Source: Pirellulimonas nuda
Lineage (GTDB): Bacteria; Planctomycetota; Planctomycetia; Pirellulales; Lacipirellulaceae
Assembly (NCBI RefSeq): GCF_007750855.1
Contig: NZ_CP036291.1
Span: 4,154,001 to 4,218,000, forward strand
Reading direction: 5' to 3'
Length of the DNA stretch: 64,000 nt
Shown: in pieces, positions 36,313 through 46,006 of the stretch
How positions within the stretch are numbered: position 1 is the first letter of the stretch
Layout: each line of letters starts with the position of its first letter
The notes under the pieces: model-generated
What the model saw: only the letters and a program-made list of their open reading frames with translations
The model's database searches: none
Told to the model about the DNA's origin: nothing
Made by a program: the position numbers and the translations under genes

Positions 36313-39300
36313 GGGGCGTGGGTGCGGAGCTCGGCGATTAGTTCACTCACGCGGCCCAGGGTGGCCGCGCGGGCCTCGGCGTCCCAGGCCAGGTCGACCT
36401 CAACGCCGGGACGCAGGAAGTGGAGCGTAAGCGCGACCGACTCTGGGTTCCAGGCCCGCTCAACCGCCAACGCGTAGACGCCCAACTGCAGGCGGTACGC
36501 CTCGGCCGCCCGCGGCGCCTGGGCGGCGGTGACGTCGTTCGTCTTGTAATCGACCACCCGCCACACGCCGGGCGTCTCCTCGCACAGGCAGTCGAGGTAG
36601 CCCTGCAGGTAGACCCCGGCGGGCGCCGCAGGTTCGCCCCACGGCAGCAAGAACTCCATCTCGCGCAGCACGCGCCGGGCCCTGCGCATCTGCTCGGCAC
36701 GCGGTGACGCCCGGAACCGGCCGGCCATGGCGGCCGCCGCCTCGGCCGCGGCCGCCGGCGTGAACGGGGTGTGCTGGGGCGCCAGGTCGCGGGCCCATTC
36801 GTCCAGCGGCGCGTCGCCCGAGAGCGGCATCCGCTCCATCAGCTCGTGCACCAGGGTCCCGAGCCCCGCGGGGTCGATCGCTTCGCGCGCCGGCCTCTCG
36901 TCGCCCGCCGCTGGGGTGTCGTCGCTACGCGGCCGGTAGGCGTGCAGCCGGCCGGTGAGCCGCGAGATGCTGAACCGCCGCTGGGCGGCCGGGTCCGCCG
37001 CGATCGGCGCCACGCCGGACAGCGACGCCACGGCGCCGGCCGGCGACCCGGCCCGCGCTTCGGCAACCAGCGCCCGTCGGTCGACGCGCTTGGGCGCCCG
37101 GGCCGCGCCGCGTAGCGGCGCCCCGTCGTCCCACCGCACCTCGACCAGCGGCTGCAGCGATTCCTCGCCCAGGCGTTCCCCGGTCTCTAGGTCGAACTGC
37201 GTCGCCAGCAGCTCGAGCGACTCCCCGCCCGGCTTGGCGAGGTCTTCGACGCTGGCCGACAAGATCAACCGATCCGCGGCCCGCGTGCAGGCGACGTAGA
37301 ACAGCCGCTGGGCCTCGGCGCGGTCCGCCGCGTCTTCCACCGTCTTGAGCAGGTCGATCCCCGCCCGGGTACGCTCGCCGTCTTCACCGGCCGGCGACCG
37401 CACCAACGGGCCCAGCAGCGGGTCGAACACCGCGGCGGGAGAGTGGTTGCGGCTCTTCCGCGAGAGGTCGGCGACGACCACGATGGGGAACTCGAGCCCC
37501 TTGGATTGGTGGACCGTCATCAGGCGCACGACGTTGGCGTCGCTGGCCGTGGCCGCGGCGGGGGCTTCTTTGGGGAGATTGGCCACAAACTCGTCGAGCT
37601 GCCGGACAAACAGCCCCACGCCGCCGCTGGGCGCCGCAGACGCCGCGGAGTCGGCGTCGCGGGCCTGGTCGATCAGCTTGCGAAGGTTCGCCTGCTTGCG
37701 TCCCCCCATGTAGTCGAGCGCCAGCGCCGCGTCGTAGCCGGTGCGGTCGAGGGCGGCCAGCAGCAGGTCGGCCGCCCCCAGCCGGCCGGTGTGTTCGCGC
37801 AGCCACCCAAGCGTCGCCGCCGCCCGCGCCAGCTTGGCGCGTTCGGTCCCCTGCACTTCGGCCGGGGGCCCCTCGGCCAGGCCGCGGCTCAGCGACCCGT
37901 GCCGCACCGCCAGCCACAGCAGCGTCTCGTCCGCCAGCGAAAAGAACGGGCTGCGGAGCACGCCGGCCAGGCTTACCTCGTCGCAGCCGCTGGTGACGCT
38001 CCGCAGCAGGTTGAGCACATCGAACACCTCCTGCTGGTTGTAGAACGCGTGGCCGCCGACCAGGTAGTACTCCAGACCCGCCTCGCGCAGCGCCTCCTCG
38101 TAGATCGCTACGTCCGACAGCGCCCGAAACAACAAACAGAAATCGCTCGGCCGGGCGGCGCGGGGCCCGGCCGCGTCGGCGACCACCGGCTCGGCGGAGG
38201 CGATCGTCTCGCCGATCCGCCGCGCGATGGCCCGCGCCTCCGCCGTGCGCCGCTCTTCCGCCTTGGGCTTCTTCTCTTGCTCGGGGAGCATCGTCCACAA
38301 GAACTCCACGGCCGGCGCCGGCGTCTGCTGGTCGCGCGTCGCCTCGAGCGGCTCGTACGCCGCGCCGAACACCGGCGCGAACATCGCGTTCACAAACGCC
38401 AGCACCCCAGGCGTGCTGCGGAAGTTGTTCGACAGCACCAGCCGGCCGCGCTCCGGGGTTTCTTCCCGCAGCTCGCGGAACACCTCCGGCTCGGCGCCGC
38501 GGAAGCGGTAGATCGACTGCTTGAAGTCGCCCACGAAGAACAGCCCCCCCGCGGCCCAGTCCTCCCCGGCCAGCGCGCGGACGATCTCAAGCTGCAAGCG
38601 GTCGGTGTCCTGAAACTCGTCGATCAACAACATCGCCACGCCGTCGCGCGCCGCGTGCCGCACCTCGGCGTAACGCGGTTCGGTCAGCAGCCGATGGGCC
38701 AGGGCAAGCTGGTCGTCGAAGTCGAGCGCCTCGGCGTCGCGTTTGGCCCCCTCGTAATGCTGGGCCACCAGCGCCGCGATCCGCAAGAGCGCCTTGCCGC
38801 GCTCGGCCGCTTCCAGCCAGTCGGTCTCGTCGACCGTGGGCAGGCGTTTGGCGATCGCTTTGCCTAGCGCGCCGCACGCCGCCGTGTATTGCTTCGAGAC
38901 ATCGCCGGAGGGCCAGTCCTTCGCCGTGCACGCCTTGGTCTTGTCTGGCTTGGTCACCACGGCTAGCTCCGCCAACCGCCGCACCTGGTCCGCGGTCGCC
39001 TCGCCCCGCAGCAGCTCGCTCGTTAGGTCGAACAAGTCGGTGCAGCGATCGATAAACCGCTCGGTGGGCGTCGCCACCCGCAAGAGCGCAACAAGTTCTC
39101 GCAGCTCCGGCCCCTCGACAATCGCCCGCACGGCCTCCGGCTCGACCACGCCGGTGTAGAACCGGCGCCAAGCCTTCACGGCGTCCTCGGGCGACGCCTT
39201 CTGCCAGCGGGCAAACTCGGGCGTCGCGGCGTGCTCGGCCATCGCCAGCGCGCCGCTGCGCAGCGGGCCCAGGTTCAGCTCCACCGCCAACCGCATGGTC

Positions 39301-39794
39301 TCTTCGTCTCGGCTCTCCAGCAGGCCGCGCAGCGCGCGGTCGGCGGCGGCGCTGCGCATCGCGGCGGCCGCGGGGGCGTCCAGCACGCGCACCCCGGGCG
39401 AGATGCCCAGCTCGATGGCGTGGGCAGAGACCAGCTCGTTGCAGAACGCGTGGATCGTGCTGATGCGGGCCCCCTCTAACCCGCGCAGCACCTCCAGCCA
39501 GTGCGCCCGCTCGGCGCCCGCGGACGCCTGGTAGTTCTCTCGGCAGACCTTGCGGATGCGGTCGCGCATCTCACGCGCGGCCGCCTCGGTAAACGTGAGC
39601 GCCACCACCCGCGACGGGCTCTGCGCCGCCTCCGGCGCCAGGTGCGACAGGTAACGCCGCGTCAGCACAAACGTCTTGCCGCACCCGGCGCCGGCGTCGA
39701 GCGCCACGGCCGAGTCGCGTGTGGCGATCGCCCGCGCCTGCTGGGGGGTCAGCGCCGGCGCACCTTGGTTCGCTTGGTTCAATCCACTCTCCAT
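36309..39794 (-). CDS. addA: AddA-like UvrD-family helicase-nuclease
   Basis: 1,161 residues, ATP-dependent helicase-exonuclease subunit for double-strand-break processing. Walker A AGAGCGKTFVLTRRYL (K40), VVALTFTEAAAREMRDRI (motif Ia), STIHAFC, LLIDEFQDTDRLQ (motif II), FKQSIYRFRGA (motif III), MTVHQSKGLEFPIVVV (motif V) and LFYVACTRAADRL (motif VI) are intact. The C-terminal RecB-like nuclease has YLDC and VVDYKTN. The start at 39794 (MESGLNQ) is two bases after the addB stop; the open frame continues 649 codons upstream antisense to nothing real, in a shadow frame of addB. Confidence 0.94.
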   Translation of the reverse strand: MESGLNQANQGAPALTPQQARAIATRDSAVALDAGAGCGKTFVLTRRYLSHLAPEAAQSPSRVVALTFTEAAAREMRDRIRKVCRENYQASAGAERAHWLEVLRGLEGARISTIHAFCNELVSAHAIELGISPGVRVLDAPAAAAMRSAAADRALRGLLESRDEETMRLAVELNLGPLRSGALAMAEHAATPEFARWQKASPEDAVKAWRRFYTGVVEPEAVRAIVEGPELRELVALLRVATPTERFIDRCTDLFDLTSELLRGEATADQVRRLAELAVVTKPDKTKACTAKDWPSGDVSKQYTAACGALGKAIAKRLPTVDETDWLEAAERGKALLRIAALVAQHYEGAKRDAEALDFDDQLALAHRLLTEPRYAEVRHAARDGVAMLLIDEFQDTDRLQLEIVRALAGEDWAAGGLFFVGDFKQSIYRFRGAEPEVFRELREETPERGRLVLSNNFRSTPGVLAFVNAMFAPVFGAAYEPLEATRDQQTPAPAVEFLWTMLPEQEKKPKAEERRTAEARAIARRIGETIASAEPVVADAAGPRAARPSDFCLLFRALSDVAIYEEALREAGLEYYLVGGHAFYNQQEVFDVLNLLRSVTSGCDEVSLAGVLRSPFFSLADETLLWLAVRHGSLSRGLAEGPPAEVQGTERAKLARAAATLGWLREHTGRLGAADLLLAALDRTGYDAALALDYMGGRKQANLRKLIDQARDADSAASAAPSGGVGLFVRQLDEFVANLPKEAPAAATASDANVVRLMTVHQSKGLEFPIVVVADLSRKSRNHSPAAVFDPLLGPLVRSPAGEDGERTRAGIDLLKTVEDAADRAEAQRLFYVACTRAADRLILSASVEDLAKPGGESLELLATQFDLETGERLGEESLQPLVEVRWDDGAPLRGAARAPKRVDRRALVAEARAGSPAGAVASLSGVAPIAADPAAQRRFSISRLTGRLHAYRPRSDDTPAAGDERPAREAIDPAGLGTLVHELMERMPLSGDAPLDEWARDLAPQHTPFTPAAAAEAAAAMAGRFRASPRAEQMRRARRVLREMEFLLPWGEPAAPAGVYLQGYLDCLCEETPGVWRVVDYKTNDVTAAQAPRAAEAYRLQLGVYALAVERAWNPESVALTLHFLRPGVEVDLAWDAEARAATLGRVSELIAELRTHAP

Positions 39795-39796
39795 GT

Positions 39797-42700
39797 CTAT
39801 CCCCCAGCGGGGCCGGGGGCCGACGGCGTCTTGCCCAGGGCCCGCGTCTGAGCCACACGGCAAACCGTCTTGAAGTCGCAGGTGCTGGTGCAGTTCTCGT
39901 CTGGGTTGAACATCGGAAACTCGCCGCGACGCAGCGCCGCGACGCTGGCCGCCACCGCGGCCCGCACCGCGGCCTCGATGGCCGGCCACTCGGCGTCGGC
40001 CTCCAGCGCGCCGTCCACCACACGGAAGGGGGTCAGCGAGATCGGCGGCTCGGCGCTGCGCGACGAGCTGGCGTGCTTGAAGCCCCCCTTCTGCACCAGC
40101 CAGTAGCCCGCCAACAGCGGCGCCGCCGCGTCGGCCGCCAGCAGGTGGTCCTGCGCCGCCAGCGTGTACAGCACCAACTGCGCCTGCCGGCCCGCCTCCA
40201 CCTCGCCGCGCAGCAGCCGCATCGACTTGCTCGACTTGTAGTCGATCACCGCAAACACGGTCTGCTCCCCCAGCTTCCCCAGGTCGATGCGGTCGATCCG
40301 CCCGGCCAGCAGCAGGTCCTCGTCCCCCGCACGCAGCACGAACGGGTCGTCGCGCGTCAGCGGGTCCTCCCCCGCGGGCGGCGCGCCACGCGCGGGGCCA
40401 AAACGCAGCTCGAAGTGCGCCGGCCGCAGCGGCTGGGTCAGGTCCTTGGAAAGCTTGTGGTAGGCCTTGATCTGGTCCGCGTACCCCGCCGACCACGCCG
40501 CGGCCTGGCGGGCCTCGATCTCCGCCAGCGCCGCGTCTGCGCTCGAAACGGCCAGCTTCGCCAGCTCTGCGTGCACGGCCTCTTGGAACGCGGCGGCCAC
40601 CCCCGTGTCGCTCAGGCTCGGGTCGGCGTGCACACGCACCAACGCGTCGTGCAGCAGCTTGCCACGGCGGGCGTGATCGATCTCTAGCAGAGGCGCCTCC
40701 AGCGGCTCGGCGCCCACCACGCTCTGCATGAAGAACTTGAACGGGCAGGCCGCGTACGTTTCGAGCGCGCTGGCGCTCCAGCACTTGGTCGGGCCGAACC
40801 GCGCGGCCAACAACGCGTGGGTCGCCGGGCTCGCCGCGATCCCCTCGAACGGGCCGAACGCGTCCCCCGTGGCGCGGTCGTGCCCCACTTCCAGGGCGTC
40901 GCACAACGCCGCGGCCGTCTCCGCCAGGCCGCCGACGCCCAGCATCGCCGCCAGCGGCGCCGCGTCTCCTTGGGCCGCAGCTCGCACGGCGTAGTCCCGG
41001 GCCGCGGTGCGCGAGCTCGGCGCGGCGTCGGCATCCACCGACATACGCAACTGGGCCGGCGCGAGCAGTTGCTCCAGCTCCGCCAACAACGGCGACGGCG
41101 CCAACGCGTCTCCCCGTGCGTTGCGCGACTCGTACACGAACCAGGCCTCCTGGGTCGCTGCGCTGGCCAGCGCCAGCATCTGCCGCCGCGCCGCCTCGGG
41201 CCCGCCGGCGTGTGAGAACGCCGACTCGCCTACCCCGGCCGCCACCAGCAGCCGCGGCGCCATCCGCGCCGCGGTCTCGTAGCTCACCAGCCGGACGCGT
41301 CCCGCCTCGTCGCGCGGCGCCGCGATCGCCATCCGCCCCGACCAATCGGCAAGCCGATCGAGCAGCTCTGCCAGCGTCCACTCGGGGGCGGGCCGGCCGA
41401 GCCACGCGGCCAGGTTCTCTGCGTCGGCCAGCAGTTCGCCCAGCGCCGGCACGGCCAGCCGATCGAGCGGGTCGCTCTCTAGCGACACGCCGAGCCCCGC
41501 CAACAACGCCTCGATCCGCGCCAGCCACACCAGGGGCGACGCAGCGGCCAAGCACGGGGTCAGCCGCTGGCTGAGACCCTCGAGCAGCGCAGCCGCGGCC
41601 GGCGCCGCGTGCGGCAACCGCTTGTCGGCGTCGGGGTCCAGCGGCGCATCGCCCGAGGAGGCCTCGATGATCGACGCCAGCCGCCGCAACAGCCGCTCGC
41701 GGCCCGTGGGGGTCTGCACCCGCAGCACCACCCACTCGCACGCCGCGCGGCCCCCCGCGAAGCCCGACTGGCCCGCCTCCTGCAGCAGCGCCTCGGGCAC
41801 GCCCCGGTCGAAGGCCCCCAGCAGCGGGTCGCGAAGCACGTCGACCAGCCCGGCCAGCGGCCAGTCGTCGCGGGCCAGCGTCAACAGCCGCTGCAGCGAC
41901 CCGATCACGGCCGCTTCTCCCAGCCGCGGTCGGCGGTCAACCGCCCACGGCACGCCGGCGTCGTCCAGCGCGGCGGCGGCGCGGCGGTGCGCCTCGCGTA
42001 GGTTGGGCGCGGCCACCACCACCTCATCGGCCGCCACCCGGCCCGACGTCAGCCGCTGCTTCACCCCGGCGGCGATGTCGCTCCACTGCCGCTCTGCGCT
42101 CGGCGACGCGATCACCCGGTAGCGGTCCGACGCCTCGGCCGGCGGCGCTGGGGGGGCGGCCTCCCCGGCGAACAGCCATCGCTGCACGTAGCCGCTGACA
42201 GGTCGGCCGGGAAGCGGCGCGACATCGATCCATTGCGCGCCGCGTCTGCCCCCCTCGAACAGCTTCTCCCACGCCTGGCGCGACTGAGAATCTGCTGACT
42301 GCGCGTCGTCCCCCACACTCAGCAGCACCTGCGGCGCGCGGTCGACCGCCGCGCCCAGCCACCGCATCTCCAGCGGGCTGAAGGGGGCGTCGCTATCGAT
42401 GGCCAGCACCGCGGGCAGCGCCAACGCCCCGCCCGTCGGGGGGGACGCAAGCACCTGAGCCGCCAGACGCAAGCGCCCTGCGTCGTCTACCAGCCCCCCC
42501 CGCTTGAGCAGCCGGCCGTACTCCTTCGCTACCCGACGCAGGTCGGCCCAGCGCCGCTGCTCCAGCGGGGGCAAATCGCCCAGCGGCCGGCCGTGGGCCA
42601 GGTGGCCGAGCTGCGCCGCCACGTAGTCCACCATGCCGGGGCCGGCGGGCGCGGCGGCCAACACCTCCAACCGGCCGCGGACCGCCGCCAGCGCTTCGGC

Positions 42701-42988
42701 CGCCAGGCCCCGCTGCTGAGAAGCGGAGAGCAGCCTCGCGGGCGCCCCCGACCAGCGACACACGGCCACGGCCAACTGCGCCAGCGTGGCCACACGCCAC
42801 CCGAGGCGTGGACCCATCTGGGTAGCGATCCGCTGCTGGGCGTCGGCCACGGCGAACCGGTCGGGCGCCACCCACCACAGCACGCCCTCGGGGGGCGTCG
42901 AGCCGACCCGCTGCGTTAACGCCGCGAGCCGCGCAGCCCGATCCCCCCCCACAAAACAGACGACCGGAGAGACAGAGTCCGATTCCAT
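39797..42988 (-). CDS. addB: AddB-like PD-(D/E)XK nuclease subunit
   Basis: 1,063-residue partner of AddA. The N-terminal half is a degenerate helicase fold: at the Walker A position there is VCFVGGDRAARLAAL with no GKT. The C-terminal RecB-type nuclease has FAVIDYKSSK, and an iron-staple set of cysteines is visible: CPFKFFMQ upstream and CTSTCDFKTVC near the end, as in AddB proteins that carry a 4Fe-4S cluster. So the nuclease should be active and the motor not. The start at 42988 (MESDSVSPVV) was preferred over an open frame 40 codons longer that runs into repeat DNA. It heads the addB-addA-cca group. Confidence 0.88.
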   Translation of the reverse strand: MESDSVSPVVCFVGGDRAARLAALTQRVGSTPPEGVLWWVAPDRFAVADAQQRIATQMGPRLGWRVATLAQLAVAVCRWSGAPARLLSASQQRGLAAEALAAVRGRLEVLAAAPAGPGMVDYVAAQLGHLAHGRPLGDLPPLEQRRWADLRRVAKEYGRLLKRGGLVDDAGRLRLAAQVLASPPTGGALALPAVLAIDSDAPFSPLEMRWLGAAVDRAPQVLLSVGDDAQSADSQSRQAWEKLFEGGRRGAQWIDVAPLPGRPVSGYVQRWLFAGEAAPPAPPAEASDRYRVIASPSAERQWSDIAAGVKQRLTSGRVAADEVVVAAPNLREAHRRAAAALDDAGVPWAVDRRPRLGEAAVIGSLQRLLTLARDDWPLAGLVDVLRDPLLGAFDRGVPEALLQEAGQSGFAGGRAACEWVVLRVQTPTGRERLLRRLASIIEASSGDAPLDPDADKRLPHAAPAAAALLEGLSQRLTPCLAAASPLVWLARIEALLAGLGVSLESDPLDRLAVPALGELLADAENLAAWLGRPAPEWTLAELLDRLADWSGRMAIAAPRDEAGRVRLVSYETAARMAPRLLVAAGVGESAFSHAGGPEAARRQMLALASAATQEAWFVYESRNARGDALAPSPLLAELEQLLAPAQLRMSVDADAAPSSRTAARDYAVRAAAQGDAAPLAAMLGVGGLAETAAALCDALEVGHDRATGDAFGPFEGIAASPATHALLAARFGPTKCWSASALETYAACPFKFFMQSVVGAEPLEAPLLEIDHARRGKLLHDALVRVHADPSLSDTGVAAAFQEAVHAELAKLAVSSADAALAEIEARQAAAWSAGYADQIKAYHKLSKDLTQPLRPAHFELRFGPARGAPPAGEDPLTRDDPFVLRAGDEDLLLAGRIDRIDLGKLGEQTVFAVIDYKSSKSMRLLRGEVEAGRQAQLVLYTLAAQDHLLAADAAAPLLAGYWLVQKGGFKHASSSRSAEPPISLTPFRVVDGALEADAEWPAIEAAVRAAVAASVAALRRGEFPMFNPDENCTSTCDFKTVCRVAQTRALGKTPSAPGPAGG

Positions 42989-43435
42989 CCGAACCAACCT
43001 GCTGGGAAGGCTAACCACGAAGCGCACAAAGAACGCAGGGAGAAGGATAGCCGGAAGCTGCGGGGGGCGCGTGAAAATAATGACCAATGACCAAGCCCAA
43101 GTGACCAATCAAGGCAGGTCCTTCGCTTGCGCGGATTGGTCATTTAGGCTTGGTCGTTGGTCGTTCGCTTGCTTGGCGTCTTTGGCGGTTCCCGCCCGAT
43201 GTCCGTACTTCGTGTCTCTTCGTGGTAAAAACGTCCATTCGTCCTTCGGCGCCCCGCAAAACGGTTGACAAGCTGGCAGCGAAACGCGCACAATGCTGTG
43301 CAGTAGGGCCGATAGGCTTTTCTCGGCCCCTTTCGAGGCGTGCTTTCTGTTCTGGCGGCGCCCGCCCTTCCTACTTTGGGGTCGCCATCGCGGAGCGTTT
43401 TTATCCCTTTTTTCTTGTTGTAAGGAGTCCAGACC
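42989..43435. repeat. Intergenic region with nested inverted repeats and a strong RBS
   Basis: 447 bp between the divergent addB and DUF1559 genes. An outer pair, ACCACGAAGCGCACAAAG (about 43014) and CTTCGTGTCTCTTCGTGGT (ends 43226), encloses an inner pair, AATGACCAATGACCAAGCCC (about 43079-43110) and GGCTTGGTCGTTGGTCGTT (ends about 43165). Both are repeat types often seen in planctomycete spacers. The right end (43391-43435) is T-rich and contains AAGGAG at 43421-43426, an excellent ribosome-binding site for 43436. Confidence 0.65.
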
Positions 43436-44677
43436 ATGACCAAGCCAACCCGTTTGGCGCGAGGGTTTACCCTCGTCGAACTGCTGGTGGTGATCGCCAT
43501 CATCGGCATCCTGGTGGCGCTGCTGCTGCCGGCCGTTCAGGCCGCCCGCGAAGCGGCCCGCCGCAACACCTGCCAGAGCCAAGTCAAGCAGCTCGCCCTG
43601 GCGATCGCCAACTACGAAGTCGCCCGTAAGACCTACCCGCTGGCCTCCACCGCCCCGTGGGCGAACAACGCCGGCGCCGCGATCTCGAAGGTCGGCACCG
43701 GCCAGAACGCCAACCCCGGTGTGTTCACCGCGGGTGACGACGGCTATAGCTGGCTGGTGGTGCTGCTTCCCTACATGGAAGAAGACCCGTTGTGGCAGAA
43801 GATCTCCAGCGCGTCGAACAAGCTGAACGTCGACGCCTTCAGCCCCAACATCACGGTCGACGGCAACCCGACCTCCGTCGGCTCCGCCACCAACTTCTAT
43901 GTTTGGGAAACCGACATCCCGGTTCTCCGCTGCCCCAGCTACCCCGGCGATGAGACCACCTCTTTCACCAGGAACAACCTGAAGACCGCTGGTGGCGACG
44001 CCCCCGGCATCGCCGTGAGCAGCTACGTTGCGACGGCCGCTACTCACTACGGTGGCGGCACCACCCCGTCGACCCTCGTCTCTTCGTCTCCGAAGGGCGC
44101 CCCCTCGACCCACACGTGGGCGAGCGACGGCAAGGGCAAAGCCCACTTGGGCAACGGCGTGCTCGTCTTCCCCGGTGAAATCTCGACCGGCGTTGTCACC
44201 AAGAAGGGCCTCGGCCAGCAGAGCATGACCGACGGCACCTCGAAGACCGTGCTGCTCACCGAGTCGCTCGAAGAGAACGTCTCTTCGTGGTACAGCGGCG
44301 ACACCTCCTACGTGGTGGGCACCTGGCCGAACCGTCCGAATGCGGCGGTCCCGACCAGGAGCACCAACACCACCAGCCCGAACGCCAACGCGTTCTCTTT
44401 CAACGGCGCCGACTTCACTGCCCTGAACCGTGGCAGCAACAAGACCGGCACCACCAACGGAGTGAACAACGAGACGCTCTACTACATGAAGACCAGCCAG
44501 GACCCGCACGGCACCGGTGTTGACCGCAAGTGGGGCCCCAGCTCGAAGCACCCCGGAGTCGTGCTGCACGGCTACGGCGACGGCCACGTCGAGGCGGTTG
44601 AGGACCAGATCAATGGAGACGCATACCTCCACCTGATCACCCGCAACGGCCGCGAAGTACCGATCGCGAACCTGTAA
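43436..44677 (+). CDS. DUF1559 type II secretion/pseudopilin-like protein
   Basis: 413 residues. The type IV prepilin signal [19 protein letters not shown] (cleavage after Gly, mature Phe) is followed by the helix [18 protein letters not shown] and the DUF1559 beta-rich domain. Near the end is [15 protein letters not shown], matching the H-X9-DG-type C-terminal motif of the family ([14 protein letters not shown]). These paralogues are abundant in Planctomycetes and are processed by prepilin peptidase; their role is unknown. An AAGGAG site and a strong terminator frame the gene as a single, probably well-expressed unit. Confidence 0.93.
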   Translation: MTKPTRLARGFTLVELLVVIAIIGILVALLLPAVQAAREAARRNTCQSQVKQLALAIANYEVARKTYPLASTAPWANNAGAAISKVGTGQNANPGVFTAGDDGYSWLVVLLPYMEEDPLWQKISSASNKLNVDAFSPNITVDGNPTSVGSATNFYVWETDIPVLRCPSYPGDETTSFTRNNLKTAGGDAPGIAVSSYVATAATHYGGGTTPSTLVSSSPKGAPSTHTWASDGKGKAHLGNGVLVFPGEISTGVVTKKGLGQQSMTDGTSKTVLLTESLEENVSSWYSGDTSYVVGTWPNRPNAAVPTRSTNTTSPNANAFSFNGADFTALNRGSNKTGTTNGVNNETLYYMKTSQDPHGTGVDRKWGPSSKHPGVVLHGYGDGHVEAVEDQINGDAYLHLITRNGREVPIANL

Positions 44678-44705
44678 CCGGCACTCTGGTAATACGACCG
44701 ACCGC

Positions 44706-44745
44706 AAGCCGCCGTGGGACAGCCCCACGGCGGCTTGTTTTTTTT
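44706..44745 (+). terminator. Rho-independent terminator of the DUF1559 gene
   Basis: A 13-bp perfect stem, AAGCCGCCGTGGG (44706-44718) with CCCACGGCGGCTT (44724-44736), five-base loop, then G and eight Ts (44738-44745). It is the best intrinsic terminator seen in the window and lies 28 bp after the stop. Confidence 0.93.
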
Positions 44746-44785
44746 GGTCCTATAGGCCAAGCGGACTCAGAGGCCCCACGGATCG

Positions 44786-44870
44786 CAAATTGCAAGTTTC
44801 GCAAGCGATTCGCAAGCAGCGTCCGTTCAATTTGCAATTTGCAATTTGCAATTCTCAATTTGCAATCTTC
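44786..44870. repeat. TTTGCAA tandem repeat tract before the SDR gene
   Basis: Repeated AATTTGCAATTTGCAATTTG units, with CGCAAATTGCAAG upstream, in the 130 bp before the SDR start. They encode NCKLQIAN-type nonsense peptides in some frames. The AT-rich tract contrasts with the GC-rich genome and belongs to a dispersed intergenic repeat class. Confidence 0.6.
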
Positions 44871-44876
44871 CTCCCG

Positions 44877-45656
44877 ATGAACCGCACCCTAAAAAACCAG
44901 TCCGCCGTCGTCACCGGCGCCTCCTCGGGCATTGGCAGGGCTGTGGCGCTCACGCTGGCCGGGGCCGGGGCCAACGTGCTGCTGCACGCCCGCGGCTCGG
45001 CAGACGCCCTTGGTGAGGCCGCAGCGCAGTGTCGCGGCTTGGGCGTGGCCGCCGAGACCGTGCTGGCCGACCTGGGCGACCCGGCCGGCTGCGACCGGCT
45101 AATCGAGGCGGCCCTGGCGTGGCGGCCGATCGACATCTGGGTGCACTGCGCCGGCGCCGACGTGCTGACCGGCGACGCGGCCCGGCTGTCGTTCGACCAA
45201 AAGCTCGAGCTGCTGTGGCGGGTGGACGTTCAGGGCGCCATCCGCTGCTGCCGGGCCGTGGGCCGGCAGATGCGCGAACGGGGGGGCGCCATCGTCACGG
45301 TGGGCTGGGACCAGGCCGCGCACGGCATGGAGGGGGAGAGCGGCGAGATGTTTGCGACCGTCAAGGCCGCAGTTGCGGCCTTCTCTCGGAGCCTGGCCAA
45401 GAGCCTGGCGCCGACGGTGCGGGTGAACTGTGTGGCCCCGGGCTGGATCGCCACCGCGTGGGGCCAGAACGCCCCCCCGGCGTGGGCCGCCCGCGCCCGC
45501 CGCGAGGCCCTGGTGGGCCGCTGGGGCCGGCCGGAGGACGTCGCCAACGCCGTGCTGTACCTCGTCTCTCCTGCCGCCGCGTTCGTGAACGCTCAGGTGC
45601 TAGAGGTAAACGGCGGATTCTCGGGCGCATCGTCGCTGGCCGATCGCGCGGATTGA
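44877..45656 (+). CDS. SDR-family protein lacking the catalytic tetrad
   Basis: 259 residues with the short-chain dehydrogenase fold. The nucleotide loop TGASSGIG (13-20) is intact, and the C-terminal RVNCVAPGWI and VLEVNGGFSG are typical, so NAD(P) binding is plausible. The active site is not: at the Asn position there is Asp117 (WRVDVQG), at the Ser position Gly143 (VTVGWDQ), and the Tyr of YxxxK is Phe159 (FATVK, Lys163 kept). The NNAG motif is HCAG. It may be a non-catalytic binder or use different chemistry. The start at 44877 skips the repeat tract; no strong ribosome-binding site is visible. Confidence 0.85.
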   Translation: MNRTLKNQSAVVTGASSGIGRAVALTLAGAGANVLLHARGSADALGEAAAQCRGLGVAAETVLADLGDPAGCDRLIEAALAWRPIDIWVHCAGADVLTGDAARLSFDQKLELLWRVDVQGAIRCCRAVGRQMRERGGAIVTVGWDQAAHGMEGESGEMFATVKAAVAAFSRSLAKSLAPTVRVNCVAPGWIATAWGQNAPPAWAARARREALVGRWGRPEDVANAVLYLVSPAAAFVNAQVLEVNGGFSGASSLADRAD

Positions 45657-46006
45657 GCCTCGCAAATAGCCACCCGCTGCACGACAATCGGGGCAAGCCC
45701 GATGGTAGGTCAGGCTGTGCCTGACGGCCCCTGGATCGTTGACGCATTGACAGGGGCAACGCCAGGCGCCGCCTGACCTACGAGCGGCGACTTTTGTCCC
45801 CCAGGTGTCCGCTGCTGTCCCTTATTGTCCCCCTGCCGCCGGCTCGGATTGACGTAACCCCTTACGCGGGGGCCGCCGCGAGCCAACCCGCGATTTCCCG
45901 TATCTTTCGTAACTTGTTTGCCCGCAATAGTTTCCGAACGGGGGGCGGGTTTTGTCCGATTTTGATCCCGTAGATCCACGCGACACAACGGACAAAAGTC
46001 CGCGGC
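45657..46006. other. Intergenic region with a MITE-like hairpin upstream of the H4MPT cluster
   Basis: 350 bp. A 77-bp hairpin lies at 45705-45781: outer GTAGGTCAGGC (45705-45715) with GCCTGACCTAC (45771-45781), and inner GCCCCTG with CAGGGGC. The unit GTAGGTCAGGCTGTGCCTGAC is of a type widely dispersed in planctomycete spacers. The remaining ~220 bp up to 46007 is likely the promoter/leader of the cofactor operon. It contains several TTGTCC and GGGGGC stretches but no clear promoter pair. Confidence 0.6.

Noticed and set aside
39797..41741. Single 1,810-codon minus-strand frame running from the end of addA (36309) up to 41741
   Set aside because: The part above 39794 is a shadow of addB in another frame (Arg/Gly/Ala-rich, no motifs). 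AddA begins at MESGLNQ, and addB has its own well-supported frame.
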